From positions 51,606-115,605 of the forward strand of contig CANLTI010000006.1 in NCBI GenBank assembly GCA_947494095.1: a DNA stretch of 64,000 bases, given 5' to 3'. Made by a program: the position numbers and the translations under genes. The notes under the pieces were generated by a model. That model was not told the DNA's origin and did no database searches. It saw only the letters and a list, made by a program, of their open reading frames with translations. The DNA is from an uncultured Pseudomonadales bacterium (GTDB taxonomy: Bacteria; Pseudomonadota; Gammaproteobacteria; Pseudomonadales; Cellvibrionaceae). Positions 26,007-36,030 of the stretch are shown one piece after another. How positions within the stretch are numbered: the first letter of the stretch is position 1; each line of letters opens with the position of its first letter.

Positions 26007-29000
26007 ATGAAAGATAAAACAACAGGCAGCATCGTTTTAAATACTTTAATTTTGAAAAAAATGCGAAAAAAAAGGGCTTAGCCAAGAAGCTCTAGCCGAG
26101 TTTTGCCGTAGTAGCCGGTTACCCATTTCTACTTCTTCGATTAAGCGCGCAGAAACTGGACACCCCGTGCGTTATAGGGTGGCTTCTTGCTTAGCAAAAT
26201 TTTACAACTGTTCCATAGCGCACTTATCCGAAGATTATTTAAAGGGAAATGATTCTGAATACACAACAGAAAAAACTAAAGAATGGGCGCTACCAAACGT
26301 TACTCTTGCTGACGAACAAAAAAATGTTGTCAGTAATCGTAAAGCCTCTGAACTTGACAACCCCAAAGCGGTCGACTACCCGTACAGTGCCATATATTTA
26401 ACATGTAATCATTATGATCAAAAGAAATTAGATGCTACCTCTGCCATAATAATGCGTATAGCGTCAGAATATGAAATCGCTTACCCGCAAAGTCACTTTT
26501 TGATCGTGGCTGATGCCGGGCCTCTAGGAATAGTGGATAAACTCTATTTACTTACGAGCTGGCTATCGCAATCGGGGGTTGAATTTTGTCGCTTATGTGC
26601 GCAATTTGTCAGTGGGGTAAAGGCATTAATGTTGAGCGATGTCAAAGCAAATTACGGACCAAGACAAAGTGCAGTAATGTTGAAAGGGCAGGCTAATATT
26701 GCCTTATGCGCGCTATTAACGCAAACAGGTTACTGGGAGCCAAAGGCATTGCTTGAGTCTGCCCAATGTGATCATCATGTAAAGCATCAAGGTATCGATA
26801 AAAAAAATCAGGATAAAGCCTTCACTCCCAGTATACCATCGCATAGAAAAGCGTTAAAAAATACAGGCCTACAAAAAGGCATTGGCGAAGCGACTGCATG
26901 GCCGCATTTTTACAGTGTGGCAGTTAGATCTAGGTCTTATTTAGGGAGTGTCTTACGGCATGTGGAATTAACGCAGCTACAAGTGCTAGCTGAACGTTTA
27001 TTAAGTACGCAAGAGGGTGCTTTCATTCAACTATTGGGCTCAGCTGGGTCTGGGAAAAGTTTTTTATTGTCTCAATTTAATGATGGCTTGGTTTCTTCTT
27101 TAGGTATTCAAAGGCGGTGCATTATACGCACGCCACTAAAATTGATTAACGTGCATATACCGCTTTTACAGTTACAGTTTAGGGGTGCACCAGCGGCTTT
27201 ATTATTACGAGCATGCTTGAGCATCAAAGCCGGTGCGAGTGATTCAGTGGTACGAGAGGCGCTTGGCGAATTTACGCTGGACTCAGTTATGTCAGTGATA
27301 TTACTACAGGTCGCTGGAGTGAGCTTAAGGGCTCATGAGCAGTCTAGCCTTGATGCTATGCCTGGTGGGTATCGGCTACAATACTTCAAAGAGGCGCTAA
27401 TGCTTTGCCTTGAAAGGCTTGTAAAGGGCGAGCGAATTGTTTTTTTGTTAGATGGCTGCCCACAAATATTAGGTAGGACAGATAAAGAGAGTGAGCTATT
27501 AGCCTGTTTTATGGAAGTGTTACGTGGCATGACTGCTAAGTGTTCACTACTTGTGGTCGTGGCAGCGCGGGCGCCAGTTTGTCTGAACAATAAAACCGGT
27601 TCAAAGGTATCAGAGTATGTCATCTCTTTGCGCGCACTATCTGCGCACCAGTGTCGGCAGTTTGAAATTGAGATAAAGCAAGAAATTAACAAGCTTGGTA
27701 TAGCGACTCAAGAATCACCTCAACACGAGTTGGCGAATAATACTGCGTGTATTACAGGGGGTTTTCGCTGTATACAAGAGCGTTTATGGCAGCGAGTACT
27801 CAGGCCTAATACTGCACAAAACTCTGATGCCAAAAGAGGCTTAACGCTAGCGCTTATTAGGCTTCAGCAGTGGACTATACACGTTCAGACTTTAACGGCC
27901 GATCAACAAAAACAACTGCAATTAATGGCGCTAATCGTTGGTGATATTACTGAATGTCAAATAGTGGAGTTGCAAGCCGAAGCATTGTTGTATCGCGGTC
28001 TTTATTGGGGCTGGTTTGAATATCAAGATGCAAAGTATCGCTGGGCTTCAGCCGAGCTAAAGTACTGGGTATTAGCGAATATTCCCACTGCTTTTCGCAG
28101 GCAATTACACCACTACTGCGCAGCACATTTAGTAACTCACGGTAGTGATGCTCAGTTGTATCACAGAGCGCAAGGAGGCGAAGCGGTAGCGTGGAATCAG
28201 TGGGTTGAGCGTATAGAGCAATTATTAAGTGAGCATAAAAACAAGCAAGCTTTAGCGCTTTTAGAGTGCTGTACTTTTGACTCTGGTGGGCAGGTGGCGT
28301 GTATTCTATTGGTGCTCAAAGCTCGTTGTTTGATGGCCTTACACCAGCAAACAGAAGGGTTAAGTTATTATCAGCAGGCCTTTTCGTTAAGTCGAGATCA
28401 AGCCTTTAAGCAATCCTTACAGCGAGAATTGCAAGCTTATGGCAGCACAGTAGTACTCGTTAATCATAAGCATAATGACGATACTACAGAGGACAGTCAT
28501 GATAGGTATGAGCGTTTACTGACTCACTTTTCGGCTATTACGTCATTGTCTATCTCAGATCAACAAATGCACCTGCTATTAACGCGTAAAAAAACCACTA
28601 AGGCCGTTGGATGCCAGAGCGATATGGCGCAGGAGGCGAATAAGTATAGTGCGCTAGCTGCTAGCCAATATAACGATTTGGCGCTGGACAAAGCGTTAAA
28701 TCACGCTCATCAGGCTACTGTGCTTGCGAGTGTGTCGGGCAATATAGCTATTGAGTTGAGTGCGCGTATTACCGCTAGTGAAGTGTTGATGGCGCAGCAG
28801 TTGTATAAGCGTGCCGATGCTGAAATATTAAATGCTTATGCGCTAGCCAAAAAATCTAAAGATATTATAGCGCAAGCTTATATAGCCACTTTAAGAGTGT
28901 CTAGTTTGGCACAACAGTCCTCGCCAGAAGCCATGCAATGGCTAGAGTGTGCGCAAGACCTGATGGATAAACATAACTTAGAGCCAATATTAGGCTCTGT

Positions 29001-29349
29001 GGTATGGGTTAATCATGCGCGGCTAATGAATAAAAACGCTGAAGTGATAAGCGCGCTAGATCACGTATCAAAAAAAATCGTAGCGGCAGAAGCGAGTGTT
29101 ATTTTGGCTTTGCCTACATTTATTCAGGCGGCCTATCAAGTAGGCTCTACTCGTCATTTATCGATAGCAGCGCATTATTTTCATTCATTATCAGGCTCAA
29201 ATTTACCGGCAAGATGGGTGCTGTACAAACAGCAATCGATCATTGCTCAGCGCGCTATTTTAGGCGATTTATCGGTAAAGGCGTTAATGCAATTCAATGA
29301 TCATGCGCGTTCGCACTTGATGCTAACGGCTTGCCTCGTTATATCGTAA
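26007..29349 (+). CDS. HTH-ATPase-TPR (STAND-like) regulator, reading frame broken in an A8 run
   Basis: The 5' end codes for an HTH domain starting at ATG 26007 (AAGAG six bases upstream): MKDKTTGSIVLNTLILKKMR. It then runs into eight As (26066-26073), after which the frame stops at once (TAG 26079). The HTH continues one frame over as GLSQEALAEFCRSSRLP and ISTSSIKRAETGHPV, and that frame stays open to 29349. With seven As the protein would be about 1113 residues. The body has a P-loop LLGSAGSGKSFLLSQFN, an ATPase-like region, and TPR-like helical repeats to the end. The architecture resembles STAND regulators of the MalT type. No in-frame ATG lies near the start of the second frame. It lies upstream of the eCIS genes and probably controls them. 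Confidence 0.7.
26066..26073 (+). other. A8 slippery run at the regulator's frame junction
   Basis: Eight adenines between CG and GGG. The frame entering from ATG 26007 ends at TAG 26079-26081, while the HTH homology resumes in the other frame exactly after the run. Removal of one A joins them. Candidates are a sequencing error, a null mutation, phase variation or transcriptional slippage. Confidence 0.8.
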
Positions 29350-29812
29350 AGAGTGCTCTTAAGTTTCTGTTTTTTTTAGTAAAGAGTGACGGTGGAGTTG
29401 TTGTCATTCTTTACTGATTCTGCGCAGCAATGCGCAAGGCTAAAACAGTTCGTACAATCAATTCATTGTTGATCCCTGATCTCATTTCTCTATTTATTAA
29501 CTCTTATACGCAATACAAATCATATGTCTAGATGGTTACTAGATGACTTGTTTGATTATTTTTATAGTATCAGTTTGGTATCAGAACGCGGCAGGATATG
29601 TGGTATTTCGGCAGTAAAAGTAACTTAACTTGGCGCCAAAAGTTGTAGGCTGTCAATCGATAAAAAGTATTTGATTCTGTTTTGATACGACTGTATTTAG
29701 GGGGAAGTTATATAGTTGATGTACGAAAATTAATACTGAATTTTTTAGTGTTTTTCACTTTTAATTCATATTTTATAATAACTCATATATCTTCTATAAG
29801 GCTCCTTTTATA
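29350..29812. other. Intergenic region upstream of the unknown/sigma pair
   Basis: A 463-base gap. Apart from the inverted repeat at 29378-29415 it is AT-rich with no convincing ORF. It is the probable promoter region for the eCIS operon's first genes. Confidence 0.5.
29378..29415 (+). other. 13-bp inverted repeat after the regulator
   Basis: AGTAAAGAGTGAC (29378-29390) pairs with GTCATTCTTTACT (29403-29415) with one wobble, 29 bases after the regulator stop. T8 lies before, not after, the stem, so it is not a standard plus-strand terminator. It may be an operator upstream of the sigma-factor unit. Confidence 0.45.
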
Positions 29813-30673
29813 ATGAATAATCCATTTAAAAAAAACGTTTTGATGACGGCTCCAGCGTGTATGAAACAGTGGTGCCTTGACGTTAATCCTGGGCTAGGCC
29901 TGTATCGTAAACCAACGCTTGAGAATATTCATGCCTTGCTACCTCGTGAGTACATCTATGAAAAACTTGATATTGCTGCACAAAAAACAACGGCTAGAAT
30001 ACTGTTAAAAATAGTTAATTGTGCAAGGTTAGAAGGTTTGTGTCAGTCTCGAGATAACACAATTGATCAATTTATCGCATTCCTTAAAAAAATTATTTGG
30101 GTAAAAGGTAATTGTGTACCTGGGCCGTGCAAGCACCAGCGTATAGATTACTTGGGGGTTGAGTCTAAAAGAGAAAGACAGTCGGCGCTTTTAATAGCGG
30201 AGGGCTATGCGCGTAATTTAGCTTTAGTGTTAGAGCACTTAAGTGCGACGCCTACGCTTGAGCGATGGCAGGCCTTGGTTGAATTAGTCAAGGCTTCATC
30301 TCAAAAAAATATAAAAGCACAGCAAGACATTATTAAATGGGGCGATGCTTGGGGAACACATTCTGAATATAAGATTTATATAAAGTTGAGCAAAGATGAG
30401 GTTATTCAGGCTCGTAACAATTCTTGTATGTATCGCGAAGGCGCTTGGATATTACCTCAGCACCCACGCATAAAAAAAATGGCACAAGTACTTATGCACT
30501 GGCAAAATAAAGTTAATGCGACTCAAGGTTGTTTTTTGATCGATACTGTGCATGCCATGCGCTCTTCATTAGAGTCTCCATTTTGTGAAAAATGGTTAAC
30601 GAAACATGAGTGGGTTAATCCTATCCTAAACACTCAATCGTCGAGAACCATATGTAGGAGCGCCGACGCATGA
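29813..30673 (+). CDS. Unknown protein coupled to the sigma factor
   Basis: A 286-residue protein that I do not recognise. It is soluble and basic, with no signal peptide, membrane segment or known enzyme motif. It has a Cys-containing middle (WVKGNCVPGPCKHQR) and long helical stretches. The stop overlaps the sigma factor ATG (ATGA at 30670-30673), so the two are translated together, which suggests a partner or modulator of that sigma factor. The family is not identified. The start has AAGGCTCC upstream, about 10 bases before the ATG. Confidence 0.6.
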   Translation: MNNPFKKNVLMTAPACMKQWCLDVNPGLGLYRKPTLENIHALLPREYIYEKLDIAAQKTTARILLKIVNCARLEGLCQSRDNTIDQFIAFLKKIIWVKGNCVPGPCKHQRIDYLGVESKRERQSALLIAEGYARNLALVLEHLSATPTLERWQALVELVKASSQKNIKAQQDIIKWGDAWGTHSEYKIYIKLSKDEVIQARNNSCMYREGAWILPQHPRIKKMAQVLMHWQNKVNATQGCFLIDTVHAMRSSLESPFCEKWLTKHEWVNPILNTQSSRTICRSADA

Positions 30674-31251
30674 TAAATCATCAACCCACTAACTTATCTG
30701 ACGATGATGATAGTTTTCACTTGACTAAACTTAAAGTTGATCAAGAATACTTCTGGTCTATTTGGATTTTTTATAAAAGAAAAATATTTAACTATTGCCT
30801 CTATCGTTTACGCTTAAATTATCATGATGCAGAAGATCTTTGCAGTGAAACCATGTTAAAAGCTTATTCTAGTTTACCTAAAGCAAATATTAAAACTAAT
30901 ATAGTAGCCTTACTTTATCGTATTTGTAAATGCTCATATTTTGACTCTTTACGGCGTATAAATTTACATCAACGCTATGAAAGAGAAGTTGAAGTTGATC
31001 TTGTTGAGGTGTCAATTTCTAATTATTTACATGAAATTCGTGATGTAGAGGCATTGCAGTATGTCAAAAAAATAGTTATTGCATTACCCGAAAAAGTATC
31101 ACCTATTTGTTGGGCATATTTTTTTGAAGAGAAGTCATACCGTGAAATAAGCATACAGTTAGGTTGCAGCGAAGCGTATGCCCGAAAGCAAATATATAAA
31201 GTGAGGCAGGTGCTGGCGCCAGCTTATCATCGTTATATTAACGACTTTTGA
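30670..31251 (+). CDS. ECF-like sigma-70 family RNA polymerase sigma factor
   Basis: A 193-residue protein. Region 2 is visible as YKRKIFNYCLYRLRLNYHDA followed by EDLCSETMLKAYSSLP. Region 4 is YREISIQLGCSEAYARKQIY, a recognisable HTH. This is the two-domain ECF layout. It is coupled to the unknown gene upstream by an ATGA overlap and lies directly before the eCIS ATPase gene. It is therefore a good candidate for switching on the particle genes. No anti-sigma factor with a membrane helix is present nearby. Confidence 0.85.
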   Translation: MINHQPTNLSDDDDSFHLTKLKVDQEYFWSIWIFYKRKIFNYCLYRLRLNYHDAEDLCSETMLKAYSSLPKANIKTNIVALLYRICKCSYFDSLRRINLHQRYEREVEVDLVEVSISNYLHEIRDVEALQYVKKIVIALPEKVSPICWAYFFEEKSYREISIQLGCSEAYARKQIYKVRQVLAPAYHRYINDF

Positions 31252-31392
31252 ATAGATGTTTGGTAATTAGGTGATTTTTGTAGTGGTTTTAGATACGTGT
31301 ATTTTTCATTTTAAATTAATTGGAACAAAACTAATTTTCGTTCGGTTAATAGCTATTGATTGAATAATGTTCGTGTCTAACAAGGATATGAT

Positions 31393-33423
31393 ATGGTTTC
31401 AAGTTCAGATAAAGAATTGATAAAATACCAAAAATACCAAGATCTACTAAGCCATTATTTTATCAAATTATCTCAGTTACTAAGTGCTAATGCAGACCCC
31501 AAATCCATATCGGAAAATTTTGAAGAATTACAGCAGTACTTAGAGTTGTTTATTGGTAGCGACCCTCTAAAGGCGATAAAAAAATGGTACAACTTAGATG
31601 ATGTTGAGTTACGTTTAATAACAATTATTTTCATTGCTAACCTAAACCCCGATAGTATAGGGCCTATTTTATCTTTATCTTGGTACGAGCAAGGAAAAAA
31701 CTTTAGCCTAGAGAGAATACTCTTCCTCACACAGCAAGCCGGAAGTGATAAAAACAATAATATTTTCAGGTTGTTAAATACCTCTAAAGCCAAACGCTGG
31801 GGTATATTAAAGCAAGATGATGAATGTAGTTTTTTAATGAGTACATGCCGTTTATCGAGTGATGTTTTTTCTTTTTTATTGTCACCTCACGCATCTTATG
31901 AATATGTATCAGAATTTGTACATTCGTACCCGGCTAATCATTGTCGCGCAATAAGTTGTGGTTTTCCTCGCTTATTTTTGCAGGGCGCCTCAGTCGTAAA
32001 TAGGCTTTGTGGTTTAGATTCTCAAACACGTACGGCATTAGCCGCTGAAATGGCATCGCGCCAGAGTAGGGTTTGGTACCTTATTCTAGGTGATGAAAAT
32101 GAATACGCAATAGATGATATCACGACAGGTCTACGACAAATGATAGTGGCTGAGAAAGGTAATCCATGTGTGGTTTACTGGAAAAACTTATGGCAAAGCT
32201 GTAAGCAACACAGTGCTTATCGTGCGTTATTTTGTTTGCTTGTACATGTACCTAAGATAGTTATTTTTTATGATTGCACTAATAATAGTGATACCTATCA
32301 AAACTCATTGGTGGAGCAGATGTTATGCCCCAATATGACTCACACCGAACTTAAGCTTACCACGCCATCGCTTGAGTCAATTACTTGTGCTTGGGTTTCA
32401 CTGAGTCAACAGTTATTAGAGCGACATCAAGACAGTATTATTCCCCTTAGTCGTGATGAGGCGCGAACACTCGCCCAAATGTACCCCGTACCAATATCGG
32501 CAATGTCAACCTTAATGAGTAAGGCGGCTATGGCGTTTTCAGATGATCACCTCAATCATCTTTATCCTATTTTGCAAGCGCAATGTTTAGCTTTGTTAAG
32601 CGAGGATATCGGCTCTTTAGCAAAAGCCAGTAAACCTCGTTATCTCCTAAATCAAATGACCTTATCTGGAGATACACAAGCGCAATTATTAGAGTTACTT
32701 GATCGTATACGTTTTTCGGAGCAATTGTCGCAAGCGACTTTAGATTATAAGACGGGTGTGCAAGCTTTATTTTGGGGTAAACCTGGTACAGGTAAAACAA
32801 TGGCAGCAGAGGCGCTAGCGAGTGAATTGAAGCTGCCTTTTTATAGGGTTAATTTGGCCAATATTGCAAGTAAATGGATTGGCGAAACAGAAAAACACTT
32901 GGCGACACTCTTTGATGAGGCGCAGCGCCAAAATGCAATACTATTGTTTGATGAAGCTGATGCCATATTTACTAAACGTAGTGAAGCTGACTCCAGTCAT
33001 GATAAAAATTCCAATATGGGAGTTAGTTTTTTATTGCAACGTATGGAAACCTTTGATGGAGTTTTATTATTAACCACTAACTTCAAGAGTAATTTGGATG
33101 ATGCTTTTTTAAGGCGATTTAAAAGTGTGATTGAGTTTCCATTGCCCGACAAAAGTGCTAGAGCTGAGCTCTGGTCTAAAGCTTGGCTTGGCACTATCCA
33201 ACCTGAAGACGATATTGATAACAAGGTGCTCGCTGAAATCTTTGAGTTTAGCCCGTCACAAATAAGTAATATTGTTGAGCGGGCGATACTGTTTTCTTTG
33301 AGTATTAATAAAAATATTATTGATAAATCTATTTTGGCGAAATCAATTAGGCGAGAATTAGACAAACAAAGCTCTGGATATCTCGCTAATAAAAAAATGT
33401 CAGATTGGTTGGCAAATATATGA
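31393..33423 (+). CDS. eCIS AAA+ ATPase (Afp15-like)
   Basis: A 676-residue protein with a long N-terminal helical domain and a C-terminal AAA+ domain. Walker A is GKPGTGKT near residue 460, Walker B ILLFDEADAIF near 517, and the arginine-finger strand DDAFLRRFKSVIEFP near 570. This is the layout of the AAA+ ATPase present in Afp/PVC clusters, thought to act in assembly rather than in sheath recycling, since it is not a ClpV. AAGGA precedes the ATG by about six bases. The position immediately before the DUF4255 gene supports the call. Confidence 0.88.
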   Translation: MVSSSDKELIKYQKYQDLLSHYFIKLSQLLSANADPKSISENFEELQQYLELFIGSDPLKAIKKWYNLDDVELRLITIIFIANLNPDSIGPILSLSWYEQGKNFSLERILFLTQQAGSDKNNNIFRLLNTSKAKRWGILKQDDECSFLMSTCRLSSDVFSFLLSPHASYEYVSEFVHSYPANHCRAISCGFPRLFLQGASVVNRLCGLDSQTRTALAAEMASRQSRVWYLILGDENEYAIDDITTGLRQMIVAEKGNPCVVYWKNLWQSCKQHSAYRALFCLLVHVPKIVIFYDCTNNSDTYQNSLVEQMLCPNMTHTELKLTTPSLESITCAWVSLSQQLLERHQDSIIPLSRDEARTLAQMYPVPISAMSTLMSKAAMAFSDDHLNHLYPILQAQCLALLSEDIGSLAKASKPRYLLNQMTLSGDTQAQLLELLDRIRFSEQLSQATLDYKTGVQALFWGKPGTGKTMAAEALASELKLPFYRVNLANIASKWIGETEKHLATLFDEAQRQNAILLFDEADAIFTKRSEADSSHDKNSNMGVSFLLQRMETFDGVLLLTTNFKSNLDDAFLRRFKSVIEFPLPDKSARAELWSKAWLGTIQPEDDIDNKVLAEIFEFSPSQISNIVERAILFSLSINKNIIDKSILAKSIRRELDKQSSGYLANKKMSDWLANI

Positions 33424-33437
33424 TATAGGTAAAAATT

Positions 33438-34055
33438 ATGGATCCACTTATTCTTCAAAAATTACAAAAAGCATTAAAATTTTTGATTTCAGAAAAGGTC
33501 CTGGCGCTAGATAACAATAATATATCATCTGAAATTGAGCTGAGTTTTTTGGCCCCTAGTGGTGAGTTTGTCGAAAGTTTAGGTAGTGCACCTTCTATTA
33601 ACTGTTATTTGGTTGGTTTAAATGAAGATAAGAGCCGTCGAAAAAGTGAATCTCATCGTAGTCGTATTAATGACCAACAAACACAACGTGTGACTCGTAA
33701 AGAACCGCGCTTTGTAGATCTTACTTATATGTTAACAATATGGAGTAAGGACAAATCTGGTGGCGCAGAAATAGAACATTTGATTATGGGGTATTTATTG
33801 TGTGGTCTAGGGGTATATGATTTTTTACCACAAAAATACCTCGATCAGTATGACTTAGATATTGGCCCCTATGGTATACACTTTAGTTTATTTGGTAGTG
33901 AGTACAGTGACAAAATAAGTGGTCAAATTTGGCAGGCTATGGGTTCAACACCTAAACCTTGTTTAATGTTATCACTGTCTGTACCGGTAGAGGTACACGA
34001 GCCAACACACATACCCATTGTGCAAGAAATTAACCGTATTTTAGACGGGAAATAG
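33438..34055 (+). CDS. Tail cap/terminator protein (Afp16-like, DUF4255)
   Basis: A 205-residue protein matching the DUF4255/Pvc16 pattern: an N-terminal helix with LQKALKFLISEK, then ELSFLAPSGEFVESLGSAPS and the NCYLVGLNED strand. It also has the basic stretch before PRFVDLTYMLTIWSKD. In Afp and PVC this protein terminates the tube-sheath at the distal end. It starts 15 bases after the ATPase stop. Confidence 0.87.
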   Translation: MDPLILQKLQKALKFLISEKVLALDNNNISSEIELSFLAPSGEFVESLGSAPSINCYLVGLNEDKSRRKSESHRSRINDQQTQRVTRKEPRFVDLTYMLTIWSKDKSGGAEIEHLIMGYLLCGLGVYDFLPQKYLDQYDLDIGPYGIHFSLFGSEYSDKISGQIWQAMGSTPKPCLMLSLSVPVEVHEPTHIPIVQEINRILDGK

Positions 34056-34071
34056 TGCTGTCATCTACCTT

Positions 34072-34097
34072 ATTACCCATTATTTTTTAGGGGTAAT
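34072..34097 (+). terminator. Weak hairpin between the Afp16 and sheath genes
   Basis: ATTACCC pairs with GGGTAAT over a 12-base loop and is followed by GTTTT. The stem is short; it may attenuate read-through from the ATPase/cap genes into the structural genes. Confidence 0.35.
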
Positions 34098-34275
34098 GTT
34101 TTCTGGTGCTATCATTTTTATAAATTATTAATATTATAGAAATTACTTATTATTTGTAATAATGATTAGCGATAAATTTTCACATCAATGTATTCAAACG
34201 TCTATACCTGTACACCGTTGGCGTTATCACCTCGTACAACCGTCAGATATTGGTACGTTTGGTAAGGTCGATCAT

Positions 34276-36000
34276 ATGGCTCAGTATAAAACCCCTGGAA
34301 TTTATCAACAAAACCAAGAATCACTAACGGGAAATACAAATGTTAGTATGAATACGGTACCTGCTTTTATTGGCATCACTAAAAAAACAACTAATGACCG
34401 CGGTGAAAGCATACAGCAGAGTGCCCTAGGCATTTCTAATATAGATGAATATATTCATCACTTTGGGCTAGATCAATCGGAATCGTTTACTATTGAAAAA
34501 ACGCCCAACGGTTGGCGCACGGTATCAAGCGATGTGGCTAAACAGCCATTTTATTTATATCAAGCGTTGAGTATTTTTTTTGAAAATGGCGGAAAATTTT
34601 GTTATGTCATTAGCATTGCTAGCACACAAGAAAACATATCTGACATTAGTCCAAAAAATTATATACAGGCTATAGACTTACTCAAAGAAATAGAAGATGT
34701 CACGCTTATTTGTACCCCTGAATCGGTTTTATTAGGTACTCAAGCACACTACGATATACAAAATTATGCGCTACAGCATTGTGCATTACTTAAAAATCGT
34801 ATGGTCATAATTGATGTTAGGCAAAGACAAGGCTTTGATCAGGGGCATCTTGACAGTGATATGCGAGACGCGCGGTCCCATCTTTCTGGCGCGTTGGATT
34901 ACGGCGCAGCTTATTACCCGTATTTACGAACATCTTTAGCGCGCAGCTATGATCAACAGCAAGTCAAAGTTAACTATGAGTTAACAATAAATAAGTTACA
35001 TAGCGACTATAGCGAAAAATTCGTTTCGATTGATGGGCAAAGCCTGGATCAATACGGTTACTTAATCGACACTATGGGTCATAGGCTAATAGCGGTACCG
35101 GAGCAGGTTTATATTCGTCTTAGCGAAAATTTAATTGTTGATGACCAAGGTTTTAAAGTTTTTAAAAATAACCAAGGTATTGTGCAGCGAGAATATGCAG
35201 CAAAGCCCTACGGTATATTCACTAATGAAAAAGGTACTGCTTATTTAGATGTGCAAGGTCATATTGTTAATGATATGAATTCAAATATGGCATCGCCCAT
35301 TAAAGAGGAGGTTTCTCGCGAACGTCTTTTTTTATCCGCTTCATTGGACTACCTAGAGAATGCAAAATGGCGTTTGGCATCAGCAGCATTGTATCGAGAA
35401 GTAAAAGCGCATCTTAATAATCAGTTTCTAATATTACCGCCTAGCGCAGCAGTGATGGGGGCAGTTGCATTTAATGATACTCATCATGGTGTTTGGAGGC
35501 CCCCCGGAAATATAGAGCTTAAGAAAGTATTAGCACCGGTACAAAGCATTGATAGGGGGCAGCAGCAGGCGCTTAATGTAGATTCTGTTGCGGGTAAATC
35601 TATCAATGCTATTCGATATTTTGTTGGTAAAGGTAGCCTCATTTGGGGTGTGCGAACCTTGCGTGGTAATGATAATGAGTGGCGTTATATCAGTGTACGG
35701 CGGTTGTTTATCATGGTTGAACAGTGGATTAAAAAATCCTCAGCATTTTCAGTTTTTGAAGAAAATACCCCTTTTACTTGGTTAAAGCTAAAGACGCTTA
35801 TCGAAAATTATTTAGAGGATTTATGGCGTCAAGGCGCACTATTAGGTGATAGTCCTCAAAGTGCATTTTTCATCAACGTAGGTTTGGGGCAAACCATGAC
35901 CGAAGATGATATCCATAACGGCATTACTCGTATTGAAGTTGGTTTGGCGGCCATCCGACCGGCCGAATTCATCATTCTAACTTTTTCAACCCAGGCCTAA
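34276..36000 (+). CDS. Contractile sheath protein 1 (Afp2/3/4-like), enlarged
   Basis: A 574-residue sheath protein. The start is taken as ATG 34276, which gives MAQYKTPGIYQQ, matching the second sheath gene; the longer reading from 34162 does not fit the family. Shared sheath blocks are FFENGGKFCYV, GKSINAIRYFVGKG, NEWRYISVRR and the end EVGLAAIRPAEFIILTF. It carries about 80 more residues than sheath 2 between DYGAAYYPYLRTSLARSYD and the ILPPSAAVMG block. The extra part may form a surface domain on the sheath or a cap/base-specific sheath ring, as Afp2-4 differ. Confidence 0.9.
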   Translation: MAQYKTPGIYQQNQESLTGNTNVSMNTVPAFIGITKKTTNDRGESIQQSALGISNIDEYIHHFGLDQSESFTIEKTPNGWRTVSSDVAKQPFYLYQALSIFFENGGKFCYVISIASTQENISDISPKNYIQAIDLLKEIEDVTLICTPESVLLGTQAHYDIQNYALQHCALLKNRMVIIDVRQRQGFDQGHLDSDMRDARSHLSGALDYGAAYYPYLRTSLARSYDQQQVKVNYELTINKLHSDYSEKFVSIDGQSLDQYGYLIDTMGHRLIAVPEQVYIRLSENLIVDDQGFKVFKNNQGIVQREYAAKPYGIFTNEKGTAYLDVQGHIVNDMNSNMASPIKEEVSRERLFLSASLDYLENAKWRLASAALYREVKAHLNNQFLILPPSAAVMGAVAFNDTHHGVWRPPGNIELKKVLAPVQSIDRGQQQALNVDSVAGKSINAIRYFVGKGSLIWGVRTLRGNDNEWRYISVRRLFIMVEQWIKKSSAFSVFEENTPFTWLKLKTLIENYLEDLWRQGALLGDSPQSAFFINVGLGQTMTEDDIHNGITRIEVGLAAIRPAEFIILTFSTQA

Positions 36001-36030
36001 CGGCCATCTTTAATCACCTGAGGAATTACC

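Noticed and set aside
26167..26169. GTG at 26167 as the true start of the large regulator
   Set aside because: It would cut through the HTH domain, whose first half is coded just upstream in a neighbouring frame with a good ribosome site at 26007.
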